Below are positions 48,481-60,343 of a stretch of 64,000 bases of DNA, piece after piece. A model generated the notes under the pieces. That model ran no database searches, had not been told where the DNA came from, and saw only the letters and a list, made by a program, of their open reading frames with translations. The stretch comes from Misgurnus anguillicaudatus (lineage: Eukaryota; Chordata; Actinopteri; Cypriniformes; Cobitidae), in contig NC_073341.2 in NCBI RefSeq assembly GCF_027580225.2, forward strand, positions 15,994,501 to 16,058,500, written 5' to 3'. Made by a program: the position numbers and the translations under genes. Numbering within the stretch: the first letter of the stretch is position 1; each line of letters starts with the position of its first letter.

Positions 48481-50363
48481 ATGTTCGCTTGTTTCATAAG
48501 AGTGTTTTTCAATTGAAATACCTGGCATGCCTAGATATTTTACATGATTAAATTGTTTGTTTCCGGCATCACCATCTTTCTGCATGTCGCACACAAAGCT
48601 ACTACTGTATTGTCATCTGACCCTCACAGCTATCAATCTACAGCTATCATTTACTTATTTGTGAGCACATGGTTTTTAAATAATTTTTATTTAATTATTA
48701 ATATATGTGGGTTGTTGAAAACTGGAACCTGTCACATATACTCATAAGACAAAAAATCCTGGTTTGACCTGAATGACCTTCATATTTTTTGAGGTTCTCA
48801 GTGTTCCTGGCAGTGATCCATACCTTCAGAAGCATGCTGGGAGACATCTTGACATAAAAACTGTTAGAGAAAAGTCAGAGTTTTTTTTTAAGAGAGAAAA
48901 GAAGGATTGTGTTCCCCAAATGCTTGAACATGTTCAAAGATCAAGGTGTGAATCATAAATCACATACAAATCACATTGAAGGGGAACAGCATGCATACAG
49001 AAATTTTTGCTGTAAATCTAAAATAAAAATATTAGGGATGCACCGATTTTTTAAGGATCGAGTACGAGTACCAATATTTTTCCCTGGTACCCGCCGATAC
49101 CGATGCTTGTTGTACTGTTTTTTTTTTGATGTGGCTAACAAAGAACAACACAATGAAACTAACTCGTATTATGAAAAAACAAATCATTCTTATGTGCTTA
49201 TCATCACAAAATTTCAAAGCCAAAATTTCACATTTTTCCAATAACCTCCAAAGGGCAAAACCAAGGACGTAATGCATGTAATTTTTACCTGCCTGTCACA
49301 AAGCTGTCAAAGTGCTAAAGAAATCATAGACAACAAGACAACCAAATTTGTCATAAAGTGTCATAAAGTATGTCACGCAGGGGCGGACTGGCCATCTGGC
49401 AGACCGGGAAGTTTCCCGGTGGGCCGACGTACATTTTGGGCCGATCCATCTCATACTATCTTTAGTCTGAGCAGCCCAGTTAGCGTCTTTTTTTTCTAAA
49501 CAGACCGGCCCACTGACATTTAAGCAGCAGCCCATTGGTTATTTTCTTTTAAACGATATTACGCTGGCCCAATGACTGACCAGCCCAGTCATCGTCCTTT
49601 TTTTCCCAGCTAGACCGGCCCACTCAGCAGCAGCCCATTGGTTATTTTTTTTGAATGACATTAAGCTGGCCCAATCACCGCTTTGGTCTCTGTGCAAGCG
49701 AGCGTGCATCGTCGGTCAGTTCACATGTCAAAACAGAGAGAGAGAGATGAATAAAAATGCAAGGGAGGTGCAGAAAAACGGCGCGACAAAAAGAAACAGG
49801 CTCTTCAGGCAGACGCCGAAAAACATGTTAAAATAACACAAATGTCGATCTTCAACTCGCGTCACTGGTGATGATGATGATGGCGGTGGTGGTGGCACTG
49901 GCAGCACCAGCACGCAAAGTGTCAGAGAGACGAGGGAGAAGTGGGTGTAGTCCCTGCGGTAAGCAGAACTGCTTTCAAAACACAGGTTTAGATTGATACC
50001 CCATGATAAACACAAAATTATCACAAAAACACAAAATTATGGTGACAAAGCTGCAATAAAATAGTTTCAAAACGTATCATTTCTCTTCAAGCACAATCAA
50101 ACAATCCAGGAGATCTGCTTACAGACAAAAATATATGTTTATTGTATATAACAACACACTTGACAGATAATGTAAAAAATATCTTACTGTAATCACACTA
50201 GTTTAGTTCAGTGAATGTAGTGAATACTTTCCTGTAAGTACTGCAAGTAATAATCAGTTTTCAATATTACTGTAAGCAGCACTTGTATTCTGTAAAAAGT
50301 CGCCAATTCAATTGCAAATTTTGCCAATTGCATGAAGCTTGTTTTAGGATTCATAAGTGTGGA

Positions 50364-50507
50364 TTACTAAACTAAACTAAACTAGACTAGACTAAACTAA
50401 ACTAGACTAAACTAAACTAAACTAAACTAAACTAAACTAAACTAAACTAAACTAAACTAAACTAAACTAAACTAAACTAAACTAAACTAAACTAAACTAA
50501 ACTAACA
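50364..50507. repeat. Pentanucleotide (AAACT)n array
   Basis: About 28 units of ACTAA, with a few ACTAG variants at the left end only. It is inside the hAT element. Confidence 0.95.
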
Positions 50508-50652
50508 AATAACACGTTCTAGAAGTGTTTGTTGTGTCAACTCTCGCTCTTTTCTACCTGCTATTAATTGGGTTTAGTGCTTTTATGGAATTGGAGTTGC
50601 TATTGCTATACATATTTAAAGGCATGCAAAGATGGGTGATATTTGTAATTAT

Positions 50653-51048
50653 ACACTGCAAAAAAAAATTTTAAGAAAAAAAAATTCTTAGTATTTTTGT
50701 CTTGTTGTTAGTAAAATATCTAAAAATTCTTAAAATAAGATGTTTTTTCTTGATGAGCAAAATGACCCAATGGGGTAAGCAAATTTTTCTTGAATTTTTC
50801 TTGCATTTAGTGTTTCAGAAAAATGTTCAAGATTTTTTGCTTACCCCATTGGCAGATTTTTTTGCTTATTTTATGCACAAAACCACCTAAATTTAATATT
50901 TTTGGTCTAAAAAACTAGACTTATTTTCTTGGGTCATTTATTCCATCAAGAAAAAGCATCTTAATTTTAAGAATTTTTAGATATTTTTACTGAAAACAAG
51001 ACAAAAAAAACTAAGAAAATTTTTTCTTGAAAATAATTTTTTGCCGTG
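50653..51048. mobile_element. Palindromic MITE with ACACTGCAAAAAA ends
   Basis: ACACTGCAAAAAAA and TTTTTTGCCGTGT are inverted ends. ATCTAAAAATTCTTAAAAT is mirrored by ATTTTAAGAATTTTTAGAT. The family recurs, split, at 58700-61055. Confidence 0.75.
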
Positions 51049-51621
51049 TATGTTGTGTGGGCCGATTTGGGTCAAAATGCCAGGGCCGAATTTTTGTCCC
51101 AGTCCAGCCCTGATGTCACGTGAGGTATCTGTCTTTCGGGGAATTTTAACGAGTACGAGTACAAGTACATGAGCTTGGTATCAGCCCGATACTGAAGAAA
51201 AAAAAGAGGGGTCACTAGAAGAAATCATACAATAACAGGTCAAAAGTCCTATGGCTTCATTAGCTGGGACTTCACAACGAGAATAGAGGGTATGCATTGA
51301 CGTCACTTTTCTACGTCACCATGTCGGAACTCACCCTGTTGAGTGGCAAACGTTCAACAAAATGGCTGGTTTTCATAGCGCCTGCTGGGAAAATGCCAGT
51401 AAAACTTGTATGTATAAAATGTAATAGAGTAAAAATTATGATAATATGCTTTGGAATTTATGTTTTCCAAAGAAAAACACAGATAAAATAGAAATACTTG
51501 AAAAAATACTTTTAAGTAGAAAGTAAAACCTCTGCTTGATAGTGACAGCAACTTGTCAACCCACCTGTGGTCTGTGAACGTTGGCATGAACGATCAATTT
51601 ACATGGGAAAAACGCATCTAA

Positions 51622-51757
51622 GTGGGAAAAAGCTGTTGTGCGATAGATTGTACTAACAGATTAAAAAGAATTCTGAGCTATTGTTTTACAGACTGCCAAA
51701 AAACACCAAAAGGAGAAGTAAATAGATTGTTCATGCCAACGTCCACAGACCACAGGT
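51622..51757 (+). pseudogene. THAP zinc-finger fragment, plus copy
   Basis: It reads GKSCCAIDCTNRLKR, then SYCFTDCQKTPKGEVNRLF. The C-x4-C start and CTNR motif are typical of the THAP domain N-terminus. There is no C-terminal Cys-His pair in frame and no ATG in context. A further short piece of the same sequence lies on the minus strand at about 51540-51600. Non-functional fragment. Confidence 0.6.
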
Positions 51758-51881
51758 CTTGTGATAATATGCTTGGAAATGTATGTATTCCAAAGAAAAT
51801 ATGGATAAAATACAAATACTTAAAAAAATAAATTTAAGTAAAATAAAACCTTTGCTTGATAGTGACCCTAGCAACTGATCA

Positions 51882-52021
51882 ACCCACCTGCAGTCTGTGG
51901 ACGTTGGCATGAACAATCTATTTACTTCTCCTTTCGGTGTTTTTTGGCAGTCTGTAAAACTATAGCTCCGAATTCTTGTTAATCTGTTAGTACAGTCTAT
52001 CGCAAAACAGCTTTTTCCCAT
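51882..52021 (-). pseudogene. THAP zinc-finger fragment, minus copy
   Basis: Starting at the ATG at 52021 it reads MGKSCFAIDCTNRLTR, then SYSFTDCQKTPKGEVNRLF. Nearly identical to the plus copy, and better preserved because it keeps its ATG. The frame drifts into non-THAP sequence after about 50 residues. Confidence 0.6.
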
Positions 52022-52400
52022 TTAGAGGCGTTTCCCCGTGTTTTTGCTGATTTCACACTGTACACTACTGCTGCCGCTCTGTCTTTTGCCACTCAGTGGG
52101 CGTAACCGCAGGCACTTTCGGCGAAGGTAACGTCACGTGCATACCCTCTATTTTCAGCTGCGATGTCCGTGGTGCTGAACTCAAGCGCATCAGGCGTTAG
52201 ATCACCCGCACCTCATCAGCTCTGCTTATTTGCAACCCTGAACTAATTTGTGCTGCTCTTATGCCGCCATTATTGGCCATTATGGAAATCAGCCGTTGCA
52301 CCTGTGTTATTTAATTTGCGTCTTTTTAGTAGAGAACCTGCAGAAATTACCAGTCCCATCTGTGCTTTTTGTAATTGTGCTCCTGTGAAAATTTGCCCTG

Positions 52401-53523
52401 GGGTGCGTTTCCCAAAAGCATCGACAACCAACTACTGTCATAAGTTACGTCGTTACTGACGAAGGTCAAGGATTTGGTGTTTCCCGAAACCATAGTTCAA
52501 ACGAACATTCGCAAGTTGCATCGCAAACTTGTGTGGTTTGAACGACAGCTCTTCACCTGCCTGCTGGGTGTTGTTAGAAAATCGTTCCTTGTTATTAGTA
52601 GACTTACATTGATTATGTTTTTGAACAAAATAAGCAAAAAACATGTAGTACATTCTATATCTATCATTCAAATTTCATTTTACATCTTTAAGTTTGTAAC
52701 CAGAATTAAAACGCTGCATTTGAAACTGTGCATGTGTGTAGTCCTACGAGCTTTAAGACCCTGGGGGATTCCTGGGAGAAGTGACGTAAGAGGGAACTTG
52801 TGCATGAATTAAATATCTTGAAAAAAAACAACAGATAACTAAATCACAATGACAAAATCAGTCTTCCGATGCAATATATGTTATTTACAGTAATAATTTA
52901 ACATTAATCGATTTGCACAGATTAATTAGTTGATGATGTTACGTGGGAGGTGAAGTACTATGTTGTTAAACCAACATGGTTCAAACGACGAATGTGCAAC
53001 AAAGTTACTATGCTTTTGGGAAACAAGGTAGTTAGTCCCTGTTCCAAATGGTGCACTTCATGTGGACTTTCGGTCTTGTGGTCTTGAATTGCACATGCTC
53101 GCTTAGTCTACGAGTCCGTAGGGTGTCCTATCTGTTGTTTTTACACTCCAAAGTGTGCTCATCAGCGCCCCCTTTGCTCCCTTGATGCGATCTTCGGCAG
53201 TCTTCAGGCTTTGCGCACTTTACCAACCCAGAAGTCCTTGCGAAAGAGCAATCAGACCAATCAGACAACAGAAGGGAAGAGTTCACACTGATGGGCAACT
53301 TCTCTTCCTATTTCCAGCGTGGCGCTTGAGTCTGTCCCAAAATACGACTACGGTGCGCCCTTTTGGCATCAAGGGTCCCTAAGGTCTGCACTACATGATG
53401 TCAAGTGTGGACTCTGAGGAGGTCCACACGTCCGGAGTGTGCCATTTGGGACAAGGCCTTCGTTTCTCCAACTATGGATCGTACTATGTTGGTTCAGCAG
53501 CGAGTCGTTCGGGAAACGCACCC
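52401..53523. mobile_element. DNA element with GGGTGCGTTTCCC ends, with nested MITE
   Basis: GGGTGCGTTTCCCAAAAGC at the left is mirrored by GGGAAACGCACCC at the right. A second pair, CTGTTCCAAATGG (53040) and CCATTTGGGACAAGG (53443-53457), marks an inner element. Non-coding. Confidence 0.7.
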
Positions 53524-53548
53524 ATATTTAGTAAATCTGGTCCTAAAT

Positions 53549-54186
53549 CAGGCTTGTGCACAATTCAGAATTTCAGAATTGGCCTCCATTCAATTCATGA
53601 ATTGGAATTGAATTGACTCCGCCCTACAGGAAGTTGAATTGGAATTGGAATTGGAATGACAGGAAGTGGAATTAAATTCATGGTAATTCAAAGAAATTCC
53701 ACAAACAAAGCAGAAAGAATCTCACATACATTCAGTGTTAGGAAAGTTACTTTGGAAAATTGTTTGGAAACCATTTTAAATACTTGGTTAAAGTAAAACA
53801 TTCTGGGAAATGAAGTCATGTTCCATCGTGTTCCACAAAATTACAATTACAAAAAATCAAACTTAATTATTTTTTGAACATTAATTGCTGGGGGGAAACA
53901 TTTTCTGTTAATGTAATCTGTACAAGTAGTTCAAACTAATATAATTTATAGATTATGTAATGCAATCATATCTGACATATACTGAAAGCTTCATTTTTAA
54001 CACTTTACTTACTGTATAATATGTATATGAATTTCTTTGAATTTCTATTGAATTGCAATTCTGCTTTCTTTAATTCAAATTCGAATTGTAATTCTAGATC
54101 CTGTTTTTGACATCAATTCAAATTCAAGAATTAAATTGGAATTTAGGAGTCATTCTCAATTCAATTCTGAATTGTGCACAAGCCTG
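53549..54186. mobile_element. hAT-like element with 8-bp target duplication TCCTAAAT
   Basis: 638 bp starting CAGGCTTGTGCACAATTC and ending GAATTGTGCACAAGCCTG, flanked by TCCTAAAT on both sides (53541-53548, 54187-54194). The body is full of GGAATTGGAATTG-type repeats. Non-coding. Confidence 0.85.
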
Positions 54187-54221
54187 TCCTAAATGTTTAA
54201 CTAGTTCTGAGTTGTCACAGG

Positions 54222-54495
54222 CATGGTACCTTTTAAAAAGGTCCTAATATGTACCATTTAGGTACAGATTTGTAACTTTGAGGTACCCGTTATATTCCTC
54301 AAAGGTACCAATGTGTGCATTTGAGGTACCAATATGTATCTTTTAGCTACAAAAGTGTACTTTTTAAGGTACTGCCCCAGTGACAACTACCTTCTTGTAC
54401 CTTTTTCTACAAGAGTCTACAAAACGCAGGTATACTGTCAGGTATAAGGTCCAAAAATGGTCCCTATAGCTGTCACTGGGGCAATACCCTTTCAA
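54222..54495. repeat. Interspersed repeat rich in GGTACC/AGGTAC
   Basis: Several GAGGTACCAATNTGT-like units lie between ACAGGCATGGTACC and GTCACTGGGGCAATACC; CTGCCCCAGTGACAAC and TGTCACTGGGGCAATAC are mirrored. Non-coding. Confidence 0.55.
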
Positions 54496-56095
54496 AAGTA
54501 ACAGCTTAATTTGCACCTAAAGAGTTCATATTAGTAACTCAGAAATACATGTAACCTACAATAAACAAATACGATATCAATAACTGATGAGATATCTTAA
54601 ACCAAACCCAGTAAAGACTGACTGTGGGGTTAGATCTGTATCCAGTCCTTTTCTTTTGTCAACTATATTGCAAATTTCCTTGTTGGACATTGTTTAATAA
54701 GAGAACAGCTGTTGAGATTCAAAGTGAAGATGATCGTCAAAAGTCGGATGGGGGATAGCTGTGTGTAAATGATGGGGGTGGGGGTTGAGGTCAAAGGCTT
54801 CCAAGCAGGGTTTCATACCCCTGGGTTGATTTCCTGGATAACCCCGCTTCTAAATTATGAGTGTGAAACGATCCTTAACCAAGGGTTAAAATCGGGGTTT
54901 AGAATGAAGATCACCCATGGGTTAAGCATAGTGTAAAAACCCCTTTTGTGACAAAAACAACAGAGAAATGGTCCTGCTCTTATTGCGTATTTTAAAGCAT
55001 TCTTCATTTCATGGTTTCTTTATTTGATATAAATTATTTATCTGATGTTTTTCGAAATAATACTTTCATAAAGACAAATTCACACAAATGACATATACAT
55101 TAGTATGAGTATTGAGCTAAATATGAACTTGGTTAGCATGCTTGAGATCATTTTGTTTTTGACTAAACTAATGAAATATGTTTGAGACCAACATTTCTTT
55201 TAATTAGTTTGGCAAATCTGTGCAGAGTATGTGACATCTGAGATCTTCCATAATTCAAGATGTGACACATGTGGGATTATTGGGGTACTTTTTTTGTAAA
55301 GACGAATCTGAGAAGCAGGCTTAAGCAAAAGTTTTCATTTGCTTTCGTTCAGCTCCTGATGCATAGATGTATAAAGCAGTAATATCCTCTATCATTCATC
55401 AATGTACCAAGGGATTTTAAGTGTGATCGAAATGTTTTAAGTAACATTCTGACAATGTAAATATAGCATGTGTCTCATGCCATCACGCAATGAGCACAAT
55501 GTGAATTGTTATTTTCCTGAAATGTGTCTGGAGAGCCCCTGCACTTACTGTAGGTCACGTGTACTAAAAAGCAAAACTTTCGTTTTCTTCTGTGATGATT
55601 AAATAAGGGTATGAGAGGGCCACCAGACCTCAGATGAGTCTTTGTTTTGACCTTTAGCTTTGTTTTCTTGGATGGATGAGCACAGAAACAATTGCAGGAT
55701 TTTGTGGATGCACGCTCAGTGTAAATTCCTTGTCTGCTCAGTGACACTGGGGCAAATTTTACTGAATTTCCTTTAAGCAGAACTTATCTTTATTGTTTTT
55801 GCGTGTGTTTGCTTTTGTGTTACTCATATTAATAGTTTGTCAAAGCAAATAAGTTATCTGTCAGTTGCTTAGATAACCAAAATCTTCATCAGAAATAAAT
55901 TTCTATCTAGTTTCAATATTATATGAAAATGCACAATGTGATCTACAGTACAATGTGAGACACCTTTAACCTCAGAAAAATATCACACATGATGTTTTAG
56001 ACCAAATGAAAAGGCTTAATAACAATAAATAAGACGTACATTATATAACATTTAACCTAACAACCCTAACAACGCCTAGTAATCATCCTAACCCT
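54496..56095. other. Intergenic, no gene or clear repeat seen
   Basis: AT-rich sequence with no convincing coding frame. GGGGTTGAGG and CCCCTGGGTTGATTTCC at about 54770-54830 hint at a worn repeat only. Confidence 0.5.
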
Positions 56096-56240
56096 GCTGA
56101 AAAAAACAATAAAACCATTACAGAAAATTCTAATGGTTTCCATTAAAATACCAATAGGAACCATTAGCTTTTACCATTAAAACCACTACACTGTAGTGGG
56201 TTTTGGGGCCATATTCCATTAGAACCAATACATATTATCC
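56096..56240. mobile_element. Truncated MITE, CCCTGCTGAAAAA family
   Basis: It starts CCTGCTGAAAAAAACAATA and matches one half of the complete copy at 15239-15508, then breaks off after CCAATACATATTA. Confidence 0.7.
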
Positions 56241-56421
56241 GACCGCAAGACCGCTGAAGAATGCATATTGAGAAACAACCTGTGTGTAGTTCTGTGTATC
56301 CTGACGCGTACCCCGCCAAAAATTTTACAACTCATCCGTTCTATGCGGACCGCAAGCACTGTGATTGATCCACTAAAACACCTCCCGTCAGGTAAAAAAA
56401 GCCTGCGTCGGATTTCTTTAT

Positions 56422-57611
56422 TGTCACGGCTAGTCCGTGTCATGTTTTGTGTATTGCACTGATCCGTCTCACCTGGACACTCATTGACTCATTACGCCAA
56501 TACACTACACCTGTCTTATGTTTAATTGTCTTTGTATTTATATGCCTTGTTTCTGTCACACCGGTTGCCGGATTATTGTCATTACCCTGTCTGTTCCCTG
56601 TGTTGGATGTTCCTGTTTTCCTGTGTTCCTGTATTCACCATGTCAGCCCTCGTGTCTTTATTATTAAATGTTATTTATTTTGAACTTTGCATTTGCGTCC
56701 TGTCTCTACTTCCCTACCCTGTCGTGACAGAATAATCCGGCCCAACTGGACGCAGCAAGTTCACGGAGGGCGGCTCCCCCAGGAGTTTCGTCGAGGGGGA
56801 GTAGTGACATCGGGGTTCATTCCCCATCAGCCCCGATGTCTCTTGGGGACCACCGTGAGCGATCGCTCGCTCCTACGGGCCTGTGGGAGGAGGATCGGCC
56901 CAGGCGGTCCCCCAACGGTTGAGTCGTCGTCGACGGTCCCTCGGAGGACCACCGTCCCGCTCGTAGGGGGATCCGGAACGGACCACGCCCGATCATTTCC
57001 CCGGGGTGGCTACCGAGTGAGGGTCTCCATTTCCGCGAGGGGACGGGAGATGACTTCCGGGGGGCACCTCATCGTCGGCGATTCCCAGAAGGGGGGTAAT
57101 TCGTCTGCCTCGGTTCTCGGAGCGATCGCTCCGGTTCTCCTGGCGCTGTCCGGCCCACCGTCCTGTTGGTTTCGTCCCGGCGGCTGCCGGCTTCGTCAGG
57201 GTCCCCAAGCCCTCCACCCCTCCCTTGGACTCTCGCTACCAGACTTTGTTTTTGTTTTGTGTTTATGTGAGTGTCTGGTAGCCACTCGTAGAGGGAGGGG
57301 TTATGTCACGGCTAGTCCGTGTCATGTTTTGTTTATTGCACTGATCCGTCTCACCTGGACACTCATTGACTCATTACGCCAATACACTACACCTGTCTTA
57401 TGTTTAATTGTCTTTGTATTTATATGCCTTGTTTCTGTCACACCGGTTGCCGGATTATTGTCATTACCCTGTCTGTTCCCTGTGTTGGATGTTCCTGTTT
57501 TCCTGTGTTCCTGTATTCACCATGTCAGCCCTCGTGTCTTTATTATTAAATGTTATTTATTTTGAACTTTGCGTTTGCGTCCTGTCTCTACTTCCCTACC
57601 CTGTCGTGACA
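56422..57611 (+). mobile_element. Miniature LTR retrotransposon (TRIM-like), complete with target duplication
   Basis: Two 308-bp LTRs (56422-56729 and 57304-57611), each TGTCACGGC...GTCGTGACA, differ at only two positions. TTTAT flanks both sides (56417-56421, 57612-57616). A purine tract GAGGGAGGGG precedes LTR2. The 574-bp GC-rich interior (56730-57303) has no recognisable gag or pol. The 5-bp duplication and TG...CA ends are standard for LTR elements. It must rely on another element's enzymes. Confidence 0.9.
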
Positions 57612-57616
57612 TTTAT

Positions 57617-58699
57617 AGACAGTTTCATCGTTGCTAAACTGAACTCTTGAACAAATACCTCGTCGAAAATAACACATTTTTTGGTTTCCTAAAGAGGAGG
57701 GAAGACGACGATCATTCATTATGGATTATGGATTTAATGGGAGGTTGGGCAGCTGATCTGTAGTTAAGATTGTATCATTATATAATAGCTCAGTGTAGAT
57801 TTTGATAGGCTTTAGCTATGATTTGAACTAAGGTAATTGTTGTTTATTTTGCTTGTTATCAGAAATAAACTACTCTAAAAGATCTCTGTTGTTATTCTTA
57901 GCGGAGTTTAACAGAAGTTACGTGTGTTTGACGAAAGCCGTTTGTTTATGTTGTTACTGCTAAAAACCATCTATAGGCATTTCCGCTGGCGACGGTTTAA
58001 AAAAAGATGGGTCAAGTTGAGGAGTGATAACTCAAACTGCAACAAAAGTCGCTGTCTATTTAACTCCATCTCTCCAGGTCTTATCAAATCATACACAACA
58101 AGCTGATTCTTCTTCTTTCTTTGTGGGTTTACTGGCCAAACTGCTTCTTCTTTGGCTGTTGTACTCTACTGTGGGTTCCGTGTATACTACCTACTAGAGG
58201 TCTGCATGTGTGCATGTCAACGCGGACGACTACGCAGAAGTATATGAAAACCAACATGTATACAGCATTGAGGCTACGCTGTAGGACCTGTAAAACTATA
58301 AGTTCATGCTTATACACTGATTTCTTAGTTGCACTGATTTAGCGAAGAAGAATTTACTACGAGACACATGAGAAAGCGTCATCAAGTTATCATCAACAAG
58401 ATATTAAAACAGTCAAAGTTATCGGGGGTTGAGGTACTAACTACTCATGTTTAATTAAAGTACTAAACCAATGAAGTGAACTGATCACAGCATGGTATTG
58501 ATCATTTGTTTTGTGTAGGCTAAATATGTTTACATTTTGCATTATTTCTTCTGTTCTTAACGTTTACAATGCTATGAAATCAGCTGAAGTAGGTTAGTAC
58601 CTAAGAAGTATTTTTTATGAGATATTTCATATGCACTTAATAAAAAAAGGGAAAAAAATAGATTCAGGCTACAGAAATTGTTCAATTAATTAAATTAGA
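57617..58699. other. Intergenic, no gene recognised
   Basis: The flank of the LTR element continues an older moderately GC-rich sequence interrupted at 56422. Short frames at 57924-58342 have no motifs. Possibly a decayed element. Confidence 0.45.
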
Positions 58700-58988
58700 A
58701 ACACAAATAATTACTTTTAGTACTTTTCTCTTGTTTTTAGCACAAATATTAAAAAATTCTTAAAACAGGATTCATTTCCTTGATAAGGAAATAAGTCTAG
58801 TTTTTAGACCAAAAATATTAAATTCGCCAAAACAAGCAAAAAAATCTTACCCCATTGGCAGATTTTTTGCTTGTTTTAAGCACAAATTCACTTCAGTTTA
58901 ATATTTTTTGTCTTAAAGCTAGATTTTTTTCTTAGGAGATTTCCCAGCTAGCAAAAAGTCGTCTATTGGACGTTGAGTAGACGTAAAC

Positions 58989-59325
58989 CTTCAACGTCTA
59001 ATTTTGGTCCACTGAAGGTTGAAAATGAAAATTGAAAAGACGTCAAATTTGTCCAACTTTTCAACGTTAAAAACAGGTCGATCTTCAACGTCTAATTATG
59101 GTCCAGTGAAGGTTGAAAATGAAAATTGAAAAGACGTCAAATTTGTCCAACTTTTCAACGTTAAAAACAGGTCGATCTTCAACGTCTAATTTTGGTCCAT
59201 TGAAGGTTGAAAATGAAAATTGAAAAGACGTCATATTCGTCCATCTTTTCAACGTTCAAATCAGGTCGATCTTCAACGTCTAATTTTGGTCCGTATTCAT
59301 CCATCTTTTCAATGTTGAAAACAGG
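58989..59325. repeat. Tandem array, 94-bp unit, about 3.5 copies
   Basis: Units start CTTCAACGTCTAATTTTGG at 58989, 59083, 59177 and 59271, exactly 94 bp apart; the last is cut short. Confidence 0.92.
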
Positions 59326-59552
59326 ACCACATTAACATACCAAATAACATTTTATAAAATGAAACAAAGCTTTAAAGGGTTATAAGAACTTTAATAAAAC
59401 AGCACATTTTAAATAGTGCAAACAGTCAAGTAACCAACAGATTTCACAGTCTGCAATAAACAGGTCGGTCCAGTAACCAACACAGAGTGCAATAAACATA
59501 TACCAACACAGATTTCAGAGCGCAGTAAACATAGGTCAGTCCAATGCAATGA

Positions 59553-59770
59553 GCCAGAGGTTTTCGAAGCTGTCCTGGAGGACTACTAGTACTGCACAAT
59601 TTGCATGTCTCCCTCATTAGACACACCTGGTTTAAATTTTCAGCTCATTAGTAAAGACTGCAAGACTTGAACTGGGTGTGTAAGGTAACTGAATGAGGTG
59701 TGTCACAAAAGGGAAACATGCAAAATGTGCAGTACTAGTGGTCCTCCAGGACAGCTTTGAAAATCCCTGC
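59553..59770. mobile_element. Hairpin MITE nested in the EnSpm-like element
   Basis: GCTGTCCTGGAGGACTACTAG and the complement CTAGTGGTCCTCCAGGACAG are mirrored, with CATTTTGCATGTTTCCC inside. About 215 bp, non-coding. Confidence 0.7.
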
Positions 59771-60343
59771 TATGAGCAGTCCAGAGCTTTCTGTAATCTG
59801 GCGGTTGGTTGGGCTTCTCTCTGTGATGATGGGTGGAAGATTTGCGTCACATTCACCTGCCTCTTCGCTTCTTCTTCTTTAAGTTTTATGGCGGTTGGCA
59901 ACTACCTTTAATGGTGCATTACCGCCACCTGGTGGGGTGGGGTAATTATATCATGAATCCTCATTGCACCTCAATCGCAATTTTTTATAACTTTGACGTA
60001 ATATGTAAAACTCTTTACATTTACTTAAGATAATTGTAGAAATGAGTGAAGAGTCCATGATAAATCCAAACCAGCCGTATTTATTACATAAACATCTGTA
60101 GTGTATATTCAATTTACAGCTTACACAGCCACACGCAACAAACCGAAACTAAACATTTCAACCCGGCAGGGGAATATAAAACAGTGCCAACAGGACTCAG
60201 GCACACTTCCACTAGTACGGTGTCTCCCAGTGTCCATAGAGTACGCAAGCGCAATCATTAAGGATCTACAATAATAATAAACATGGTTTGGTAAATTGTA
60301 TTCTCCGTTGTTTTAGCATGTATAACAGATTATCTAGCTGTCT

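Larger units (their letters stand above)
49378..51112. mobile_element. hAT-like element with 8-bp target duplication ATGTCACG
   Basis: 1735 bp starting CAGGGGCGGACTGGCC and ending GTCCAGCCCTG, flanked by ATGTCACG at 49370-49377 and 51113-51120. GGCCCACTGACATT/GCAGCAGCCCATTGG units repeat at about 49500 and 49620. It contains a pentanucleotide array and a nested MITE. No transposase frame. Confidence 0.85.
49033..51200. mobile_element. Outer DNA element with GGGATGCACCGAT ends, split by a hAT insertion
   Basis: TAGGGATGCACCGAT and GAGTACGAGTACCAAT at the left are mirrored by GAGTACAAGTACATGAG and TATCAGCCCGATAC near 51165-51195. The hAT at 49378-51112 sits inside. The right edge is approximate. 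Confidence 0.55.
51279..52155. mobile_element. DNA element carrying inverted THAP-domain gene fragments
   Basis: The ends GAATAGAGGGTATGCA and TGCATACCCTCTATTTTC are inverted repeats, about 877 bp apart, followed inward by GACGTCAC / GTGACGTTAC. Inside are THAP-type fragments (see 51622-51757 and 51882-52021). No complete transposase. THAP domains are found in P- and Kolobok-type transposases, so the parent may be one of these; the class is inference. Confidence 0.65.

Noticed and set aside
51622..52021. A functional THAP protein gene
   Set aside because: Only the N-terminal part of the zinc finger is present, in opposed fragments lacking the later Cys-His pair.
56687..57565. A 292-codon open frame in the LTR element
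   Set aside because: It crosses the interior into the second LTR, has skewed GC-driven composition and shows no gag, protease or polymerase motif.
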